64,000 nt of DNA from Stratiolaelaps scimitus (taxonomy: Eukaryota > Arthropoda > Arachnida > Mesostigmata > Laelapidae): the NCBI GenBank assembly GCA_019614645.1, contig JABWDB010000008.1, positions 372,001-436,000 on the forward strand, given 5' to 3'. The position numbers and the translations under genes were made by a program. Below the pieces are notes generated by a model. It worked only from the letters and a program-made list of their open reading frames with translations, made no database searches and was not told the origin of the DNA. Position 1 is the first letter of the stretch. Each line of letters begins with the position of its first letter. Positions 28,001 through 39,178 of the stretch are shown here, in pieces.

Positions 28001-28540
28001 TTCATGATGTGGTTCCATAGTAAGAGTCACAGTCAGGTTTGAAAAAGTGATATGAAAAATTAATATGTATATGACTAAGCGTATTAGTGCTTGAGAATTT
28101 GTTAATTGACAATTCGCAAGTTGGGTTGCCTTTAGCCTATCGTTGCCTTAGTGGAAAGCTGACAATCCTCTACTTATGACAGATAGGTGTACGGAGCTCG
28201 GTGAACGGGTCACTCCATTATATAATATATTACGAGCAGAGCAACACGTTTGTGTAGTTCTATAAGCAATAACTCACATAAATTCGCTATGAACCGCCCC
28301 TATAAGATGCACTTTTTTTTCATGTTGATATTTAATTCATTAATAATCAAATAATATTAACAAGTGTCATTCATCAGCTCGGCAGTGTCAATAAATCCAG
28401 TACCCGGTGGAGATGCATTTTCTTAATTTATCTACCTAAATTCAAAAAATAAATACGGCTCAGACGTGATTGATATGAGGACACTCTTTCAGGACGTAAC
28501 AACGTCGTTTAAGAAGTAATGACTCGGTGTCGGTTGGTTA
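25076..28540. other. GC-rich block, then non-coding DNA
   Basis: From about 25540 to 26080 the sequence is GC- and CpG-rich, and long frames stay open on both strands, including 180 codons on the minus strand. That is what GC-rich DNA does, and no domain is recognisable. Its place upstream of the minus-strand gene would suit a promoter region, which is inference. A GA run at about 27035-27052 is followed by a donor-like GGGGA then GTAAGT near 27067. From about 27200 to 28540 I see nothing coding. Confidence 0.45.
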
Positions 28541-28545
28541 ATCAA

Positions 28546-28551
28546 TTTATT
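28546..28551 (-). terminator. AATAAA poly(A) signal for the exon at 28557
   Basis: A perfect AATAAA on the minus strand lies six bases past the TGA. It supports this being the last exon, although the distance is unusually short. Confidence 0.4.
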
Positions 28552-28556
28552 GTGTC

Positions 28557-28827
28557 TCATAAAGCTTCGCAAGCTCTCAGCAAATAGTCGACCATAGCTT
28601 TCAATGGCCAATTTACAGAAACAGGAAAAACTCCTCTATGTATCCTTTTGCCGGCCATGTAGCCTTTGGTCCGGTGAGGTTGGGCAGCCACAGCAGCGGT
28701 AATTAATCTCACCACAACATCAGAGCCAAAGTAACAAGATAAACAACACTGTTGCTCGCTGCCTATACACCATTGGGCTTCATCGAGTGCACGCAGCGTC
28801 GATAATACGACGTAACGGTCCATCTGG
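28557..28827 (-). CDS. Probable terminal exon of an unassigned minus-strand gene
   Basis: On the minus strand a good acceptor, ATTTATCACAG, ends at 28828. It opens into 89 codons plus one leading base and closes with TGA at 28557. AATAAA lies six bases after the stop, at 28546-28551, which would give a very short 3' UTR. The peptide is of mixed composition. It begins QMDRYVVLSTLRALDEAQWC, has a Cys-rich patch (EQQCCLSCYF) near residue 25, and ends LKAMVDYLLRACEAL, probably a helix. I do not recognise the family. Upstream exons should lie at higher coordinates. A frame at 31215-31353 (minus, starting MDFRPRADQLL) is one candidate, but the splice phases do not join directly. An opposing plus-strand exon near 29110-29246 is also possible and would conflict with a simple model. 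Confidence 0.45.
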
Positions 28828-31800
28828 CTGTGATAAATCTCAACGTAATTTACAAGCCAAAAGGTCGTGAACTGCGAACTCCTCACAAACAAATATGACA
28901 ATATGCCCGAGCTGGAACGATCACGTTTATCGAAAAGGTCATTCCGGGCAAAATACCGTTATCATTATGAGTCCTGTCGTTGTTGTTGGCGTTGTTGCTG
29001 CCAGTGAACATATTATACTATGAATAAGGCGGAATGCATAAGGCTGAACCGTTCGAGCAGTACAGCACTACCTGTGCATTATATATATTTTCTATCAGGG
29101 TACTTTTCAGAACATACATTCGCATACGTTTGAAGATAGGTGGCGGCGGATCGGAAAGTCAGAATTTTGCCCTTGATGGCAAATTGGTGAGCAGGAAATC
29201 GCTTTTTTGGGTCGGGTCTCTATCACGAGAAATTTTTGAGGCATGACCTACTACGGCTATTCAATTGTGTTAGCTTCGGACTCGATACTATTATTTGTAT
29301 TATTATTATTATTATTCTTCTAATAAAAATGTCCGCCCTTCATTGAACGCCAGGTGTTTTATTCAACGTGAGTCACACAGGCGCTGATTTCCCCTAGATT
29401 CGTACCTGGATATGCTGTGTTAAGCTGTTGAATTTTCAGTTCAACGTAGCCTGAAGCTACGGAGAGCAATTGTTGTACAAAAATATGTCTAAAAAGCATA
29501 ACGGCAACCACATATTATATATAATATCTATCTAACAACGTGTGATTCGAATAGTTAAATGTCAATGCTGGGATCACAGAGCGGTGTCTCCGTGCAATGC
29601 ATTCGATATGTGGATCATCATCTCATGGCCACGTATCTTGATAGAAATTGTGGAACAGTTTGAAATATTAGTGAAGTACAGCGACAACTTCTAGTAGCGA
29701 GCAGCCTGAGAACAGCGTTTTGATATAATAATCAGTTATTATTTTTGCTGAAGGATCATTCTTTGTTCTATTTTTTAATCACATTTAATTAGCAAGATAT
29801 TCAGCGAAAGTATCCGTTGTCAGCTGTCGAGCTCATTTGAAAATAATTCGGTTACCTTGGCTATGGGTGAAGCGCCCTCAGAAGATTTTTATTTTTGGAC
29901 AATACGCAGAATTGTTATTATTAGTTTTCTTTTAATCATCCACCCACAATTAACGATACCGCCTTTGATTGAGCTTCCTGACTGCAGTTGCTAAAGTAAA
30001 TTGATAACGTTAATTAGACCATCGTTATTGTAATTTTAACAGTCAAATTTTAAACAGGTCAATCCTACCTCCATATGACATATATATTAACTAGAATTTG
30101 GCCTAACTTAGCGAACTGACGAGATCGGGTTACCCCGAGGAGGTCACATCGAAGGCCGTTGAAGGATGCACATGTCAGCTCCCGTGTGTGTTCCTGACGA
30201 AAACATTAGTAAAGATTCGGTTCCGCGCAGGCTAGCCTCCTGAATGCAATTGTATGCTTGTAATTTATCTCCAACTTACGCCAGTATTATTTATGCTTCG
30301 AGGACTTGTTCACCCTTCATAGCAATTGACATAGGCCACTTGACGTACAAACGTTTGCAAGGACCATGCGCCTATTTAGTAGCCTCATTATGCCGAGGTA
30401 CATTTTCCTACATTATTATGATCATCATCAAAGACTTAAAGAGTTTGAACCGTGAGCTAAAAACTTGTATAGTTTACACCTATAAAATAAGTTGTTGGAC
30501 CCACAATGCTTTTGATCGAGACATGAATAGTGGAAATTAACTTAAGACAAATATTGATTAAAACGTTATATTACTAGGTTAACCTCGCTGCAATGCCATT
30601 TTCTCTAATTGAGCTCGAGTAGTTTGAAAACAAGTACCGATTAAATAAATACTAAAATCATTATTCGTGCATCTACAGTGAAAGCGTTTCAAGCGTTATC
30701 TTCGGCGATGACGTGCATGTTCAATTAAGCAGAACAAACACATGATGAAAATTGTGATTGGTTACTTGCTGTCTACTATTTTGTCTATGAGCTTCAACCG
30801 CGCAAGGTCCTCCTGCGTCGAAATACTAAGTTTGGCTGGAGGAGCTAAGTATCGCTATTTTGGTTGCACTGTTTTCAGCTGATTCTCGGCGGAGAAGACG
30901 TCTTGGAAATTCCTCCGAATTAGATTCAAGTGTCAATAGGTTGCCTTTCTTTATCGTACATGTAATGACCTTGCAAACGAGGTCAACCCTCTAAAGTAAG
31001 TTATCCTTTTGAGGAACGCACCACTTGCAACCCGTTGGTCAAAGCTATTAATTAATAAATAAATAACAAAATGAAGGCAATTCGCACATTTGACGCGCCG
31101 CCACCACGTCCACTTAACGAGTGAATTAATTTAGTAAAAAAAAGTGAATTCAAACGGGTCACAAGCTGCGTCTCCAGTTAGGCATTAAATGATGGCTGAT
31201 TATGGATGAATACTTATTACCTAAGGTTATTATTAAGTAAACGGTCAAATGAACGTCAGCCTCTAACGATATTCGATATTTCTCATTGCTGTTAATCTTT
31301 TTCAGTAACGGAGTTTTGATTAGCAGCTGATCAGCTCTGGGTCTAAAATCCATCTGTTATCTATTTAGACCGCGACTTGTTTGATTGCAATTTTTCTGTA
31401 ACAAGACCATCAACATGCAAGTTCAACTAGCTCTCCCAAAAACAACAAACGTATATCTTCATTGCAGATTCATACAGCTGTTATTATTATTACTACTACT
31501 ACTATTAGGTATTATCACACTATTAACATTGTAATTTCTTTATGACAGGACACATATAGCGGCTCAAAATGATTGTGGCTGATTTCTGGTTAAATTAGAT
31601 GTAAGTCGAAATCCTAACCAAACTGAAAACAAGCGCTTAGTACGCCTCAGGAAATTAGATAGTTTTCGTATGCCTTGGGGGCTTTTATTTTCTCGGAAGC
31701 AAATAGCAGTAGTAATATATCTCGTTCGTTCCGTGTCCTGTCCGACACGCTCGATCATATTTTTGTTTTGTGAAAAGTATTGGGTCAATTTCAACGAGCG

Positions 31801-31886
31801 CAGTACATTTGTCTAGTTATGTAAGTGTCATCTCCAATGACACAAACTGGGTCCGCACTTCAGATGTAGTGATTTACTCTTTCCAG
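28828..31886. other. AT-rich DNA, intron or intergenic
   Basis: No secure exon. Points of note are a plus-strand frame at 29034-29246 containing KIGGGGSESQNFALDGKL, followed by AATAAA near 29321, and a minus-strand frame at 31159-31353. Either could be an exon of a neighbouring gene, but neither has a complete and consistent set of splice sites. Confidence 0.4.
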
Positions 31887-32591
31887 TAATCGTCATCAAT
31901 GCTGCTTTCCCCTTGAATTGGGACACTTGAATGACTCAGTAAGTACCGCATTGCATGTCTTTATGTTGTCATCTGTATATTTGTATGCATTTATATATAT
32001 ATATATATATTTATCTGTACATATTTTATTCACACATATAATGTTGGTATACACACATACACATCCACACATGTTGATAGAAAAATGCGGCAACAGCAGG
32101 TTTCTCGATGAAAGTAACTTGAAAAGGAAGGTACAAAAGCAATGTCGAGGCCACGGCCCAGCCTCGCGACATCCATCTGCTGTCCACTGTCCAGTGTAGC
32201 CCCGAGAACCGGCTGAACTACGAACCCTGCATCGCAAAACATATCAGCCACCCTTACAGACAGCTCGGGGAGTCTAGCTCAGACGTTGCGTTCTACAAGC
32301 AGGATGCGAAGGGCGTATGGTATGTTAGCACAAAACTATTTACACACTGTATGGTGTATACGCGGATGTACATATCAATATGCCTAGGTAGATTGTTGTT
32401 AACAGCTTTATCGTTGGGACATTTTGCCCAATACCGAATTATACTGCAATTACTATTTTGCTATATATATATATATATATAGATATATGTTCAATGGCGC
32501 GCAGCCCCTGGCTGAGAAAGAAATGGTTCTCAACGATGATCTCAGCTCTTTGCTGCATCACCAGCGCCCTGAACAGGCACATAAATACTAG
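31887..32591 (+). CDS. Possible last three exons of an unassigned plus-strand gene
   Basis: Three short exons can be joined in one phase-consistent frame. Exon A, 31887-31938, has a very good acceptor (TTTACTCTTTCCAG) and a GTAAGT donor. Exon B, 32195-32314, has a pyrimidine-rich acceptor (CTGTCCACTGTCCAG) and a GTATGG donor, and encodes 40 residues beginning CSPENRLNYEPCIAKH. Exon C, 32505-32591, begins PLAEKEMVLNDDLSS and ends at TAG; its acceptor, GCGCGCAG, is weak. Exon B could start instead at 32162 in the same phase. I recognise no family. If real, the gene is convergent with asf1, its stop lying 350 bases from the asf1 stop. The individual pieces are short and could be open by chance. 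Confidence 0.27.
32025..32030 (-). terminator. Candidate distal poly(A) signal for asf1
   Basis: This AATAAA on the minus strand lies about 910 bases past the asf1 stop. It is the nearest perfect hexamer I noticed. It lies inside the region of the candidate plus-strand gene, so use by asf1 would mean overlapping 3' ends. A variant hexamer nearer the stop could serve instead. Confidence 0.2.
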
Positions 32592-32940
32592 CGAAGGATG
32601 TAAGCACACGGTGATGTGCCTAGATTTTGGGCCTGAAAATTGAAAAACAAAGTAGGCAAACCATATAGAAGTAAATGCTAGGCGTCAGCTCATCATTATT
32701 AGAAAAATAATCATCCGGCACCGGGAAATCGTCTCGATGAACAGGCCACCGAGAGATGACCCACTCTAGACGATAAGTCTTATATCTAGAATGGATATCA
32801 GTATAGATATATGTATGTATGGGGGGAAGGAGTGACTACACATGCATCTTTTAGTTCCTTCCCGTGTGACACAGTCGAATGGTTTTCATTTGTTGCTCTC
32901 GTGAATATGTATATATGTGTGTATATATATATGTAGCTAT

Positions 32941-34686
32941 CTAATTCGCATCCATTGAGCTGTCCTCAGATTTTGAGTTTGTAGCGGCTGCGGGGTTGGT
33001 CATCATTTGAACGCTCTTCAACGGTCCCATCGAATCTTCGGGATTGTTCACGTTCGCGATTCCGGAGCTCGACGCGCCAGCAGGTGGGACGTTCTCCTGA
33101 TTTGTGGCCACACCGTGGTCCTGTGCGCAGAATACGAGATATCATCGAAATGTTAATACATCTCCAATGCTGCCCACGTGAATCGCCGTTGCTATCTGCC
33201 ATGTGCTCTACGGGGGAGTCTGAATCGCGTGTACAACTGTTTCGTTACTCGAAATCGAGCCAGTGCAGCAATACCTTTATTTCGCTTACGTGGGGATTCA
33301 GTCGAGACTAACTTAGTTTAAGTTTAAATAATCTATTAAGGATACAAATGTGGAGGCGTTTCTTAGATGAATTTCTCGTTCAGTGGGTACAATCGCCCAC
33401 TTTTTTTGTAATTTTATCTGAATAATATAATAATTGTTACAGAAAACACGTACCGCGTTAGTGTGATTGTCATCCCAATCGATCTTAAATCGTGTGATGC
33501 GAGGATTTGTGGCAAGGATATTGCGTACAAGATTCTCGTACTGGGGAGTGGCTGGAGGATTCTCCTTGAGCTCATCGATGTAATCCACATTGACGTAGTA
33601 CCTAGATGAACAAAGCGGAAGATCAATGAACAGACGGCACAGGTCGCAGGTTATTGGGCCACGACGAGCTCGAGCTAATGAATCAGCACGGACGGAGATT
33701 CCCAGTCAATAACATAGTTATTTGTGCGCACAGGACACGAATAATAACACTTACACTGTTCCCCTAATCATTACGCCTTGAATGATATCTGTCATAGATA
33801 CAAGACCCTACTAAGTTACAGTTGACGTGCTGATATATCTGGCGCCGTTTTGTGCTATTGAATGCTTCATAGCTGCAATAGCGTTCTGTAAAACATGCGA
33901 TACGGCGAAGCTGACAAACATAGCCAATAGAACAGCGGAAAGAGGTCGGTTGAAATTTAACTTACCCGACTCGAATGAATTCCTTTTCTTTGTACGAACA
34001 CGTAAGCAGGACAACGGTAACCCCTACGAGATCTTGAATCGGAATTTTTGATGGATTTGGAGGCTCTGCCGTAAAAACGAACATGTGCCTACCTTCAGGT
34101 ACTGGGCCAACGAGAATTGTGTCTAACACCTGCGAATGGCCGCAACAAGCAGTATAGAAATATTCATGAGTGATTTCAGTGTTCCTTGGAAATCATGTCT
34201 CTAACATCTGTAATCAACTATTGAGAGGGCTTAAGTTGTTTACACTTATTCATAAACGCGATTACGATCCGTGATGACAAAAAAAAATCAGATTTACTTG
34301 GAGAAGTAAGTTAGAGAACTTATACATATATATATATATATATATTATAGGATCATGTTGACAACGGTGTGTTATTATTAAATTTATCAAGTGTCTTCAA
34401 CAATACACTCGGAAGGAATGAAGGTGCAGATAATGATCAATTGATACCGCACGTTACTGTCCTTTCGAAATATACATGTTCACCTGTAAATCAGCATTCA
34501 AGTTGAGACGACTACACTTACCTGATCGTACTGTTCGCTTTCCGCACTGCCGACATAGATGATCTTCCACTCGAGATCTTCTTTGAGATCTTCGATGCAC
34601 TCGAACGTGATTTCGAACTGAAACGGCTTCAGAAACGCCGAGGGATTGTCGTAGACAAGGACGTTGCACACGTGAACTTTGGCCAT
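32941..34686 (-). CDS. asf1: Histone H3-H4 chaperone ASF1 (anti-silencing function 1)
   Basis: ASF1 is a nuclear chaperone that binds H3-H4 dimers and passes them to CAF-1 or HIRA during nucleosome assembly. Four coding exons on the minus strand join perfectly: 34686-34522, 34129-33966, 33601-33454 and 33120-32941. Donors are GTAAGT, GTAAGT and GTACGT, and every acceptor ends in AG. The product is 218 residues. It starts MAKVHVCNVLVYDNPSAF and runs through FEITFECIEDL and WKIIYVGSAESE, the hallmark ASF1 core. Asp54, Val94 and Arg108 (human numbering), known contacts for histone H3-H4, are all present, and the numbering matches without gaps to that point. The core ends near residue 160 (TRFKIDWDDN). 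Exon 4 encodes a 59-residue, Ser/Asn-rich tail ending MDAN, less conserved as is usual for this family. No clear promoter was seen. Confidence 0.97.
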
Positions 34687-37600
34687 TCTGTCTCAATGTG
34701 TCCCACTAACAGAATGCGTTACGCCAGCTTGTTCGTACACGAACGGACAACGTAAACAATGAAGCGAACACGCTCGATTCTATTATTCTGGATCCTCAAA
34801 CGAAATCGACAGCCACACGCTGATTCAACACGAAGTAATCCTCCCGAATTACTTCTTTCCTGTGGAGTTTCAAAGAGATTGTACACGACAACTCGCCTAA
34901 TTAGTCTACGAATGTAACTAGCCAACACAAATGTAACATGTCACCAGAGAAATGTGCTAGGTGATGGTGGTGTTTATGCTGTACACAATGCCCGGCACGA
35001 CGCTATGGTTCTTCGAGATTTACACACGAACGAATCCCCTGCTTGTGCTGACACCAGCAACGCTATATCTATATCATGCGCAACTTTGTCGAGTATATAC
35101 ATATATATATATATAGTATTTTGCCAAGTTTTTGTTACCCAAATCGGAGGCGTATAGAATGTTTTGAATTGAGCCCAATTGCAGCCAGAATTCTCACACC
35201 GTTTGAACACTGATCTATCGAATACATCGTCAAGCCGCGAATGAGTCGTTCAGCATATTGGTCTGGCATACAAGCCGCATCACACAATTCATCTTCTCGA
35301 ACTGACTCCAAAGTGTAACCCATTTTAGACCCGAGGGAGGAAGTCTGTGGGGCAGGGGACGGTGAAGTTACGGAGAGTCGTCAACAAAAAGGCGCCAACA
35401 CCGAAAATCCCCGCGGTGGCTAACGTGTGTGCACTGAGTTTTCCGGATCAAGACGAACACAATCACTGGGGGGGAGCTGCCGGTTGAACCTACCTTTGTG
35501 CAGGCTGCCAGCTATTCCTGATTTAGAAAAATTACGAAGAGATTGCCGATTTTTCGTAACTCCACCGAACACATACAAACACACACATACAGATATACAC
35601 AAGCAAGCACATGAACGAGCAAGCCGGCGGGAAATGGTCGCGTATCGGGAGCTCCCCTGCAACTGGTAACCGCCAACCCAAAGAAATTCAAATCTCATAG
35701 CCGCCAAAAGCTGGCAGCTCTAATCGACGGGTGGGCGTCTATTAGAGAACGTTAACACGTCAGCGCCAAGGACCATATAATCGTCTATCCGCCCTGTGAT
35801 AGATACCATATCATCCGTTTAAGTATAGCGTTGCTATATAGATAGTACACCATTGTACTTGGGGGTCCGGGCAGTGCTTAAAGAGTCCCACAGTATCCGG
35901 CGAATACGTTGCCGTGAGGTTGAGAGTGGGAGTGAAACCTTCATATTAGGTTCGTGTGATATGAATATTAGGTTCGCTTAGTATACATGTACCTATAATA
36001 TACTGGCAGGATGAATCAATTACTACATTAGTTCTATTTAATCTGCATTTTCTCTGTGGTTTCGATCAAAATCAATTCAATTGATTGGAGAAAGCTGATT
36101 CAAATCGGTCGGAGTAGCACATGCAGTTGGAGTTACACGAATTGCCAGTAAACACAGCAGCAGCTAATATAAGTAATAATATGAATTTCAGGCTGGCTAA
36201 GTGTTTGCCCACAACATGTATTGAATGCAAATGTATGGGTGCTAACATACAGGGTGTTTCAAAACTGATGGTCACTAGCTGAAGGGACGATCGAGTGGGT
36301 TAAAAGAGACGAGCATATAAGATCATCTAAAGCCATATTTCGATTCGTTTTTTTCGATATTCGCCTGGACGATCTCGCGCCGTACTCCCCTCATGACGTG
36401 GCTATATGCGGAGAAAATCTCCACTATCTCTATGCACTACCCGTTGTCAGCGGCACCAGGAAGCTGGCAGGTGACGCCAACGTCATTGAACAGATAGCGC
36501 ATACGCAATCGTTGAGGCTGCGAGCAACGGTTATAGCCCAGTTCGAGCTTGCAGATGTCTCAATGTCTCGCATACGAAACAACAACAATATGTACACGGA
36601 TCAAGGCCGAAGAAGGCTGTGGCAGGAGTCTGATTCAGGGAGATAAGACTAAGTGTGAGTCGTGGTCGGGAAAAAAAACACTGTATTTTACTCAATACGA
36701 GCCTCAATCCATACGGGCCTAAAAGACAAATGATGGTGAAGTGCGTCACAGGTGCGAAGTCGGCAAATACGATACATCAGATAAATATCACAGATACATC
36801 GGGCTCGTGATGTTGGCTGAGGCGGCAACGTCTCAGTATCTGAAAGAACATATGACTTGGATATAGGGAGTGGCAGTGGGATACGTCTCAAGCCGCAGAT
36901 ACAAATCCTCCCGTAAGATCCAGACTCTCCCTTCGAAGCCGAGCCACAAATGAAACGGATAGAGCTAGAAAAGTGAAACAAAAGAAGCGGAGTGGCTATT
37001 CAGTATAGGACTCTGAAACTTTGTGTCAATTTGAACCTAAATAGTATGCGAGTTACGCTATAACACTGTTGCAGCATGAAGGCATTTTGCCAGCTAGCAC
37101 GTGCACAAATCGCTACCTTTCGCCTATTTTGGCATGTGATGGCCGATTTTCTGTGAACGCCGAGCCGTTGTAACGAAGCCGTTCGTCTTTTGTTGAGGTC
37201 CTCTGTCAGGATCTCTTTCTCTCTCTCTCTCTGTTCTCGTCGCCTGTCTCACAATTTGGCTCCCCTTTGAATCTTTGTATGACTATGACGGGGCCTTCGA
37301 AAAGGCTAAAGCTTAGGCTATGGTCCCTAAGCTTTCGGTCATTAACCCACCTATTGAGTGCGCGCCGCATCAAGGAATTGATCTCAACAGTGTCAATTAA
37401 TCTATTCTCCTTTCAATCCGCTGAGCTTTGTTCCGCCGCCATCTCGTTCGTCACCTTCAGCACAGTGGTCCCGTCTACTGCAGGCGCTTCTATCACAGAA
37501 GCCTTATTTTTCTTCAAAGGGAAGATGATCACCAGTTAGCCGCGGGGGACCAAGTTGTGCCGTATGTTCCCAACCGATGCAGGCGTTGTCTCCACCGCAC

Positions 37601-39050
37601 AAGGGACAGCGGTCCGCCGTTAGTACGAACGTCTCGTTGGGCCCATTGGTGGCACACTTCAGCCTTATTCTTCATGGCTTATACCCGCAACTTTTGGCGG
37701 GTCAGAGTGTGCGTGCTTGCATGGATCTGAGTGCGAATGGTGGATCGGGCTGACGACTCCTTGCGTTGACCTTGACATACGAGCAGATCCTACGCGACGT
37801 TGAAGCACGCATACTTTTCACAATGCAATAAGAAGATACACATATATATAAAAAAAATATATATATATTTATACGAACGGGGATGGTATGAAATTTCTGT
37901 AACTGATTATACAATTATTATAAGGGTATTGACTTCCATGCGTGTGCTGATGACTAGGGCGTTTCGTGAGCCTTAAAGGAAACGTCAGACCCCGCCAAGA
38001 GAACAAATTATGTGTTTAGCCTTTCAGGCCGGGCAACCGCCATCCTGCTCACTCTGCGCCCACTATGCAGAGGGTTGGGACGCAGCTGCCGACTCGTTCC
38101 GTAGAGTTCCAAGTGGAACGTGTTGAGTCTTTCTATGATCAACAATGATTGGCAGGCCTGAGTCTGCTGCTTTACAGAGGACGGGATCTCCGTTCGGTGA
38201 AAGTCCTTTGCATGCTCAATAGTTGGTTAACTTTGTTTTATTTTTATTGAAAATACGAGAGAGACCAGTAGTTTTCATTCGTCACTATTTTCTACTTCAC
38301 AGGGAATCGACAAGTTCTTACGTTCAAGCAGTGCTTGACGGATACATTTAAGTGGTGTGGAGAAGGCGACAGCCAGATGAAGGATTCATATCTGTGGACG
38401 CGGGAAACGTCATATATTCATAAGCAAAATGTAATTCAATACTAACTGATCAACCATAAGAGAAGCGCACATATCACAATATCGAGGGTCACCCCAAACT
38501 AAATTGCATTATATATATAATACATGCGGTAAATAAACATACTACCATGGATAGACGCATACCCGGCGTTCTGTTCGTGCTAAGATAAATGTGATAGTTA
38601 ATGTTGCTCGAAATGGATAAGCGAGCGCGGTGCCCCAATAGCCGAATGCCTCTTCGAAGACGTTCCGTCCCGTGCATTCTCCTCTGCAATTGCATGCAGA
38701 TTCGCGCAGCTCATAAGACGCCGCGGTATCCATTACCGGGTGGCGCGGAGAAGCCGTTATTGTGTGAGCATTCCGGCGTTCCCATCAGTGCAGCCGCCGC
38801 CGCCGTCGCCACCACCATCTCCCGCCGCCACCAACAGCTAGTGTCAGTCGCATGGCGCGCGCTGAGGCTATTCCTAGATTGCACCTTTCGCTGAGGATTG
38901 CTGAGATGAGGTGGGTATTGCTCTCTTGTGGGACCACGATGTGTTTCCATTCCCATGGACTCAGTCAGTCAGTCAGCGTACGAGAAGTGACGGAACGAGG
39001 AAAAATTCCATCTAGCAATGAACATAAATATACACCAGCGACTCACTTAC
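34687..39050. other. Upstream flank of asf1 and non-coding DNA
   Basis: No supported gene. The 5' flank of asf1 lies at the start, with no TATA box that I would call. The stretch holds short TA tracts (near 35098 and 37853) and a CT run near 37207-37232. A minus-strand frame at 38542-38733 begins MDTAASYELRESACNCRGEC and includes four cysteines. It looks more protein-like than most but has no splice context I trust. Confidence 0.45.
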
Positions 39051-39164
39051 GTAAGGCATTTCCGGCCTTCGTGAGGAAGGCTCCTTCTCGTTTTTCGTCG
39101 TCTTCGATATCGTCATTTGCAAGATGTCGGCAGACACAGTACATTCATGGTTCTCCAGAAAGAT
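39051..39164 (-). CDS. Possible exon ending at a strong donor
   Basis: On the minus strand the sequence up to TTAC is followed by GTAAGTGAG, a near-perfect donor at 39050. Two frames are open into it. One is acidic (ANDDIEDDEKREGAFLTKAG) and one is basic (ILQMTISKTTKNEKEPSSRR). A run of 14 G just upstream (39165-39178) separates these frames from a further open frame (LYEATPYIHERRNRKKRDG) reaching back to an acceptor-like CCATCAG near 39233. No family is recognised and the correct frame is undecided. Confidence 0.22.
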
Positions 39165-39178
39165 CCCCCCCCCCCCCC
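39165..39178. repeat. C14/G14 homopolymer
   Basis: Fourteen consecutive C on the plus strand. Homopolymers of this length are prone to slippage and to sequencing error. Here the length decides whether the flanking minus-strand frames join. Confidence 0.95.

Noticed and set aside
29034..29246. Plus-strand frame containing KIGGGGSESQNFALDGKL with a downstream AATAAA
   Set aside because: It is short, with a weak acceptor, and it conflicts with the better supported minus-strand exon at 28557-28827.
30880..31000. Plus-strand exon after GTTTTCAG with a GTAAGT downstream
   Set aside because: The only long frame stops just before the donor.
31159..31353. Minus-strand frame starting MDFRPRADQLLIKTPLL as an exon of the gene ending at 28557
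   Set aside because: It looks protein-like, but its best donor gives the wrong phase for the exon at 28827 and its acceptor lacks a pyrimidine tract.
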